From assembly GCA_030041475.1 (NCBI GenBank), contig JASHNU010000092.1:62001-126000 (forward strand): a stretch of 64,000 bases of DNA, written 5' to 3'. The position numbers and the translations under genes were made by a program. Position 1 is the stretch's first letter, and every line of letters starts with the position of its first letter. Source of the DNA: Candidatus Sulfotelmatobacter sp. (GTDB lineage: Bacteria; Acidobacteriota; Terriglobia; Terriglobales; Acidobacteriaceae). Positions 62,091-64,000 of this stretch are shown here, piece by piece. The notes under the pieces were generated by a model that made no database searches, was not told where the DNA came from, and saw only the letters and a list, made by a program, of their open reading frames with translations.

Positions 62091-62312
62091 GGAAAACCCT
62101 CCTCGTAAGAATCGATTTAATACCAGCGGCGTTATCTTAGTCCCTGTACGCCTGTGGAAAACACCTTATTTTACGAGGGTTTTGTAATCCGGGCACGCGG
62201 GGAGGCCCATTTTTACAGGGCGTTTCAGACGCGCCTGTGCCGAAATGGGCCAAGCATGCCTTTCCAATGCCAGTGGCAAAGTTCTGCCATAATGGTTTCA
62301 GGGGAGCCTCTC

Positions 62313-62969
62313 TTGAGTTGCGCTATCTGCGAAATCCGCAACGAGAAACGCTTTTGCCCGGCCCTGCATGGCCGCATCTGTCCGCAGTGCTGCGGCGAGC
62401 AACGCGAGATCACGCTCGATTGTCCCAGCGATTGCCCCTACCTTCTGCAAGCGCGAGAGCACGAAAAGCCGCGCTCAGCAGGCGATATCGACCCAGCGGC
62501 GTTGTTTCTGAAGGTCGAAGTCCCCAACCAATTCATGTACGAGAAAGAGCACCTGCTCATGGGCCTGACCTACGCGTTGGCCAAGGCCGCCCGGGCCAAC
62601 CGCAGTCTGAACGATCAGGATCTGATCGCCGCGCTTACGATCCTGACTACCAGCTACCAGACCCGCGTTGACTCCGGCCTGCACTATGAGCAGTCGTTCA
62701 CCAGCGACGCCCGGCGCCGCGCCGCCGCCGAAATCGAAACCATGCTCAAGGAGTACCGCGAGGCGGAACAGAAACACATGGGCTACTCCACTCTGCGCGA
62801 ATCCGACGTGCTGAAAGCCCTCGTTTTTCTCGTCCGGCTAGCCCTCGGCCGCACCTCGGGCCGTCCGAAATCGCGCGCCTTTGTCGAATTCCTGTTCGCG
62901 CAATTCCCCGAGAAAGAATCCGCCGTCGTCACGGCGCAGGACGCAGGCAGCCGCATCATCCTGCCGTAG
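62313..62969 (+). CDS. Cys-rich N-terminus plus helical domain, hypothetical
   Basis: This protein of about 218 residues starts with nine or more Cys in 45 residues: SCAICEIRNEKRFCPALHGR, ICPQCCGEQREI and DCPSDCPYL. The rest is helical: LLMGLTYALAKAARANRSLND, LIAALTILTTSYQTRVDSG and LKALVFLVRLALGRTSGRPKSR. Zinc or cluster binding at the N-terminus is likely; the function is not known to me. The TTG at 62313 has GGGGAG 6 nt upstream and is preferred. An ATG at 62292 has no ribosome-binding site. Confidence 0.6.
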   Translation: MSCAICEIRNEKRFCPALHGRICPQCCGEQREITLDCPSDCPYLLQAREHEKPRSAGDIDPAALFLKVEVPNQFMYEKEHLLMGLTYALAKAARANRSLNDQDLIAALTILTTSYQTRVDSGLHYEQSFTSDARRRAAAEIETMLKEYREAEQKHMGYSTLRESDVLKALVFLVRLALGRTSGRPKSRAFVEFLFAQFPEKESAVVTAQDAGSRIILP

Positions 62970-63011
62970 CCTGGCGGGCTTGAAAGGGCGCGGCTTCAGT
63001 TGCGCCGGCCC

Positions 63012-63497
63012 CTAGCTTCTCACCTTGCGCACGACCTGCCCCTCCGGCAGCGCCGCAAGCATCTCTCGCACCGTTTTCTTCAGGACGGGATGCCGTACCC
63101 CAGGCGCTATCTCCGCCAACGGCTCAAGCACAAAGCGCCGCTTCTGCATCGCGGGATGCGGAATCGTCAACTCCGCCGAATCCACAACCGCGTCCCCGAA
63201 CAGCAGAATATCGATATCAATCTTCCGCGGCCCCTTCGGCCGAGTGCGCACTCGGCCCATCCCCTGCTCGATCCGCAGAATCGACTCCATCAACTGCTGG
63301 GGAGTCAGCTCTGTTTCAAGAGCTACTGCGCAATTCAGAAACCAGGCCTGATTGGTGAGCTCTACGGGCTCGGTCTCGTAAAACGAAGAAACCCTAACGA
63401 CGCGTCCCGCCGTCTCCAGGCGCCTGATCGCATCCCGCAAACGCTCCTCCCGCTCCCCAACATTGGATCCCAACGAAAGAAAAACCAGCTCCGCCAT
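63012..63497 (-). CDS. folK: 2-amino-4-hydroxy-6-hydroxymethyldihydropteridine pyrophosphokinase
   Basis: This 161-residue enzyme pyrophosphorylates hydroxymethyl-dihydropterin in folate synthesis. Motifs: FLSLGSNVGEREERL near residue 8, SSFYETEPVELTNQAWFLN, RTRPKGPRKIDIDILLFGD (metal Asp pair) and IPHPAMQKRRFVLEPLAEIAP. Length matches stand-alone HPPK. The ATG at 63497 is the conserved start; a longer frame to 63569 runs into the repeat at 63554 and is rejected. No folP or folB is adjacent. Confidence 0.94.
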   Translation of the reverse strand: MAELVFLSLGSNVGEREERLRDAIRRLETAGRVVRVSSFYETEPVELTNQAWFLNCAVALETELTPQQLMESILRIEQGMGRVRTRPKGPRKIDIDILLFGDAVVDSAELTIPHPAMQKRRFVLEPLAEIAPGVRHPVLKKTVREMLAALPEGQVVRKVRS

Positions 63498-63553
63498 TAG
63501 GTTCCGCCGTCCCAGTTGTACGCCATGAACCTGGGCGACACAATTCCCTTCCC

Positions 63554-63693
63554 TTGTCATCCTGAGCAAGCGTTCTTGGCGCGGCGAAGAGCCTGCCCTG
63601 AGCGAAGCCGAAGGGATCTGGGCGAGCCGCGCGATGGCAGCGCGCAGCTTTTATTAAGAAAAGCTGCAACAAGCACACGGCTGGCTCGCTTCC
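63554..63693 (+). repeat. Long TTGTCATC...CTGGGCGAGCC repeat, copy 2
   Basis: TTGTCATCCTGAGCAAGCG, AGCCTGCCCTGAGCGAAG, GGATCTGGGCGAGCCGCGC and GGCTCGCTTCC. Same blocks as 22439-22578 in a slightly different order, with an added CAGCTTTT/AAAAGCTG hairpin. Confidence 0.75.
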
Positions 63694-63835
63694 TGGTACT
63701 GCAGGGCTATCAAGACAACACGCCGCTTTTTCCCGGCCAAACCATCGCCGCCTCACTCGCCCCAAAGGGTCGCGTCCACAAGGCCAGCATCGCGACCGTT
63801 ACCTTTGTTACTTTTGTGACTATCGCCCTCGCCGC

Positions 63836-63841
63836 TAGAAT
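63836..63841 (+). promoter_or_regulatory. -10 element for a leaderless receiver-protein transcript
   Basis: TAGAAT, 7 nt before the ATG at 63849. Confidence 0.5.
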
Positions 63842-63848
63842 CGCCTGT

Positions 63849-64000
63849 ATGACGTTGGATTCCCTGATCCTGAGCCAGGACCCGGAATTGGTGCGTGTGA
63901 TCCGGCCCACGCTCGAGAAGCTCTCGATTGACGTGGAAATCTGTCACGAGGCGCGCGCCGCTGCCGACATATTGATCTCGGAAAAATTCGACGCCGTGAT
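63849..64000 (+). CDS. Receiver-domain protein, N-terminal fragment
   Basis: The first 50 codons of a gene cut by the window edge. MTLDSLILSQDPELVRVIRP, TLEKLSIDVEICHEA and an ISEKFDAV strand match the start of a response-regulator receiver domain; the phosphoacceptor Asp would come just after the cut. The pattern is close to that of the receiver/TonB protein at 12679 (LLFSSDEGTSASIRQILEDL, ELCPEA). What follows the receiver is unknown. ATG with TAGAAT 7 nt upstream, no Shine-Dalgarno. Confidence 0.6.
   Translation, partial: MTLDSLILSQDPELVRVIRPTLEKLSIDVEICHEARAAADILISEKFDAV

Larger units (their letters stand above)
63498..63848. other. 351-bp intergenic region between divergent folK and receiver-protein genes
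   Basis: It is dominated by the long repeat at 63554-63693, including an internal AGCTTTT/AAAAGCT hairpin. The right part ends with TAGAAT 7 nt before the next start. No gene was found in it. Confidence 0.6.

Overview
The window reads as a chromosomal segment of a GC-rich, Gram-negative, heterotrophic bacterium, most likely an acidobacterium of the Terriglobia/Koribacter type. This assignment is inferred from the protein repertoire: an Oar/TonB-receptor C-terminus, a CBM9-like/DUF5916 outer-membrane protein, many small secreted proteins of unknown function, paired secreted amidohydrolases, S9, M1 and M23 peptidases, and a basic-tailed S21 protein. No rRNA, tRNA, CRISPR array, phage or transposase gene was seen. 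About 63 protein genes on both strands fill the window, mostly in short operons or as single genes.

Layout. 1-3.7 kb: end of a TonB-dependent receptor, rpsU, a zinc-ribbon protein, mtaB and an overlapping lipid acyltransferase. 3.8-9.7 kb: thiL, an M23 peptidase, small envelope proteins and an alkyltransferase. 9.8-12.5 kb: a convergent amino-acid/polyamine permease and FAD amine oxidase pair. 12.7-18.5 kb: an envelope block with a receiver-domain/TonB fusion, an S41 protease homologue lacking both catalytic residues, and a class A penicillin-binding protein. 19-22.4 kb: RNase HI, a phosphoesterase, an orphan peptide ABC ATPase and an SPFH protein. 22.6-24.3 kb: a sulfur-carrier protein and its MoeZ-type activating enzyme. 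24.3-31.8 kb: secreted proteins, an M1 aminopeptidase and a Met/His-rich protein. 31.9-38.4 kb: ruvB, the DUF5916 protein, a hydrolase, rpmE and dusB. 38.5-46.3 kb: an MBL-fold hydrolase, clpB, hsp20, an RlmI-type methyltransferase and a coiled-coil zinc-ribbon protein. 46.5-56.9 kb: dipeptidyl peptidase IV, rsmI, yqeY-like, a class V aminotransferase with serA (serine synthesis), a site-2 protease and rsmD. 57-64 kb: RidA, GNAT, two amidohydrolases flanking a CBS protein, HU, folK, and the start of a second receiver-domain protein.

Three things stand out. First, several families of short palindromic repeats are scattered through intergenic DNA, and copies or look-alikes appear to be inserted in frame inside mtaB, the MBL-fold hydrolase gene and the 5' end of dusB. 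Second, thirteen genes carry a TA-N3-T hexamer 6-7 nt before the start codon, usually with no Shine-Dalgarno sequence, which predicts widespread leaderless transcription. Third, individual proteins look novel or altered: the receiver/TonB fusion, the pseudo-S41 protease, and a sulfur carrier with two residues after its Gly-Gly. A four-fold 11-bp TGTCA array before serA resembles tandem Pho boxes.

All identifications rest on reading motifs by eye. No database search was possible, so family names are recognition calls and start sites are judged from ribosome-binding or -10 sequences.
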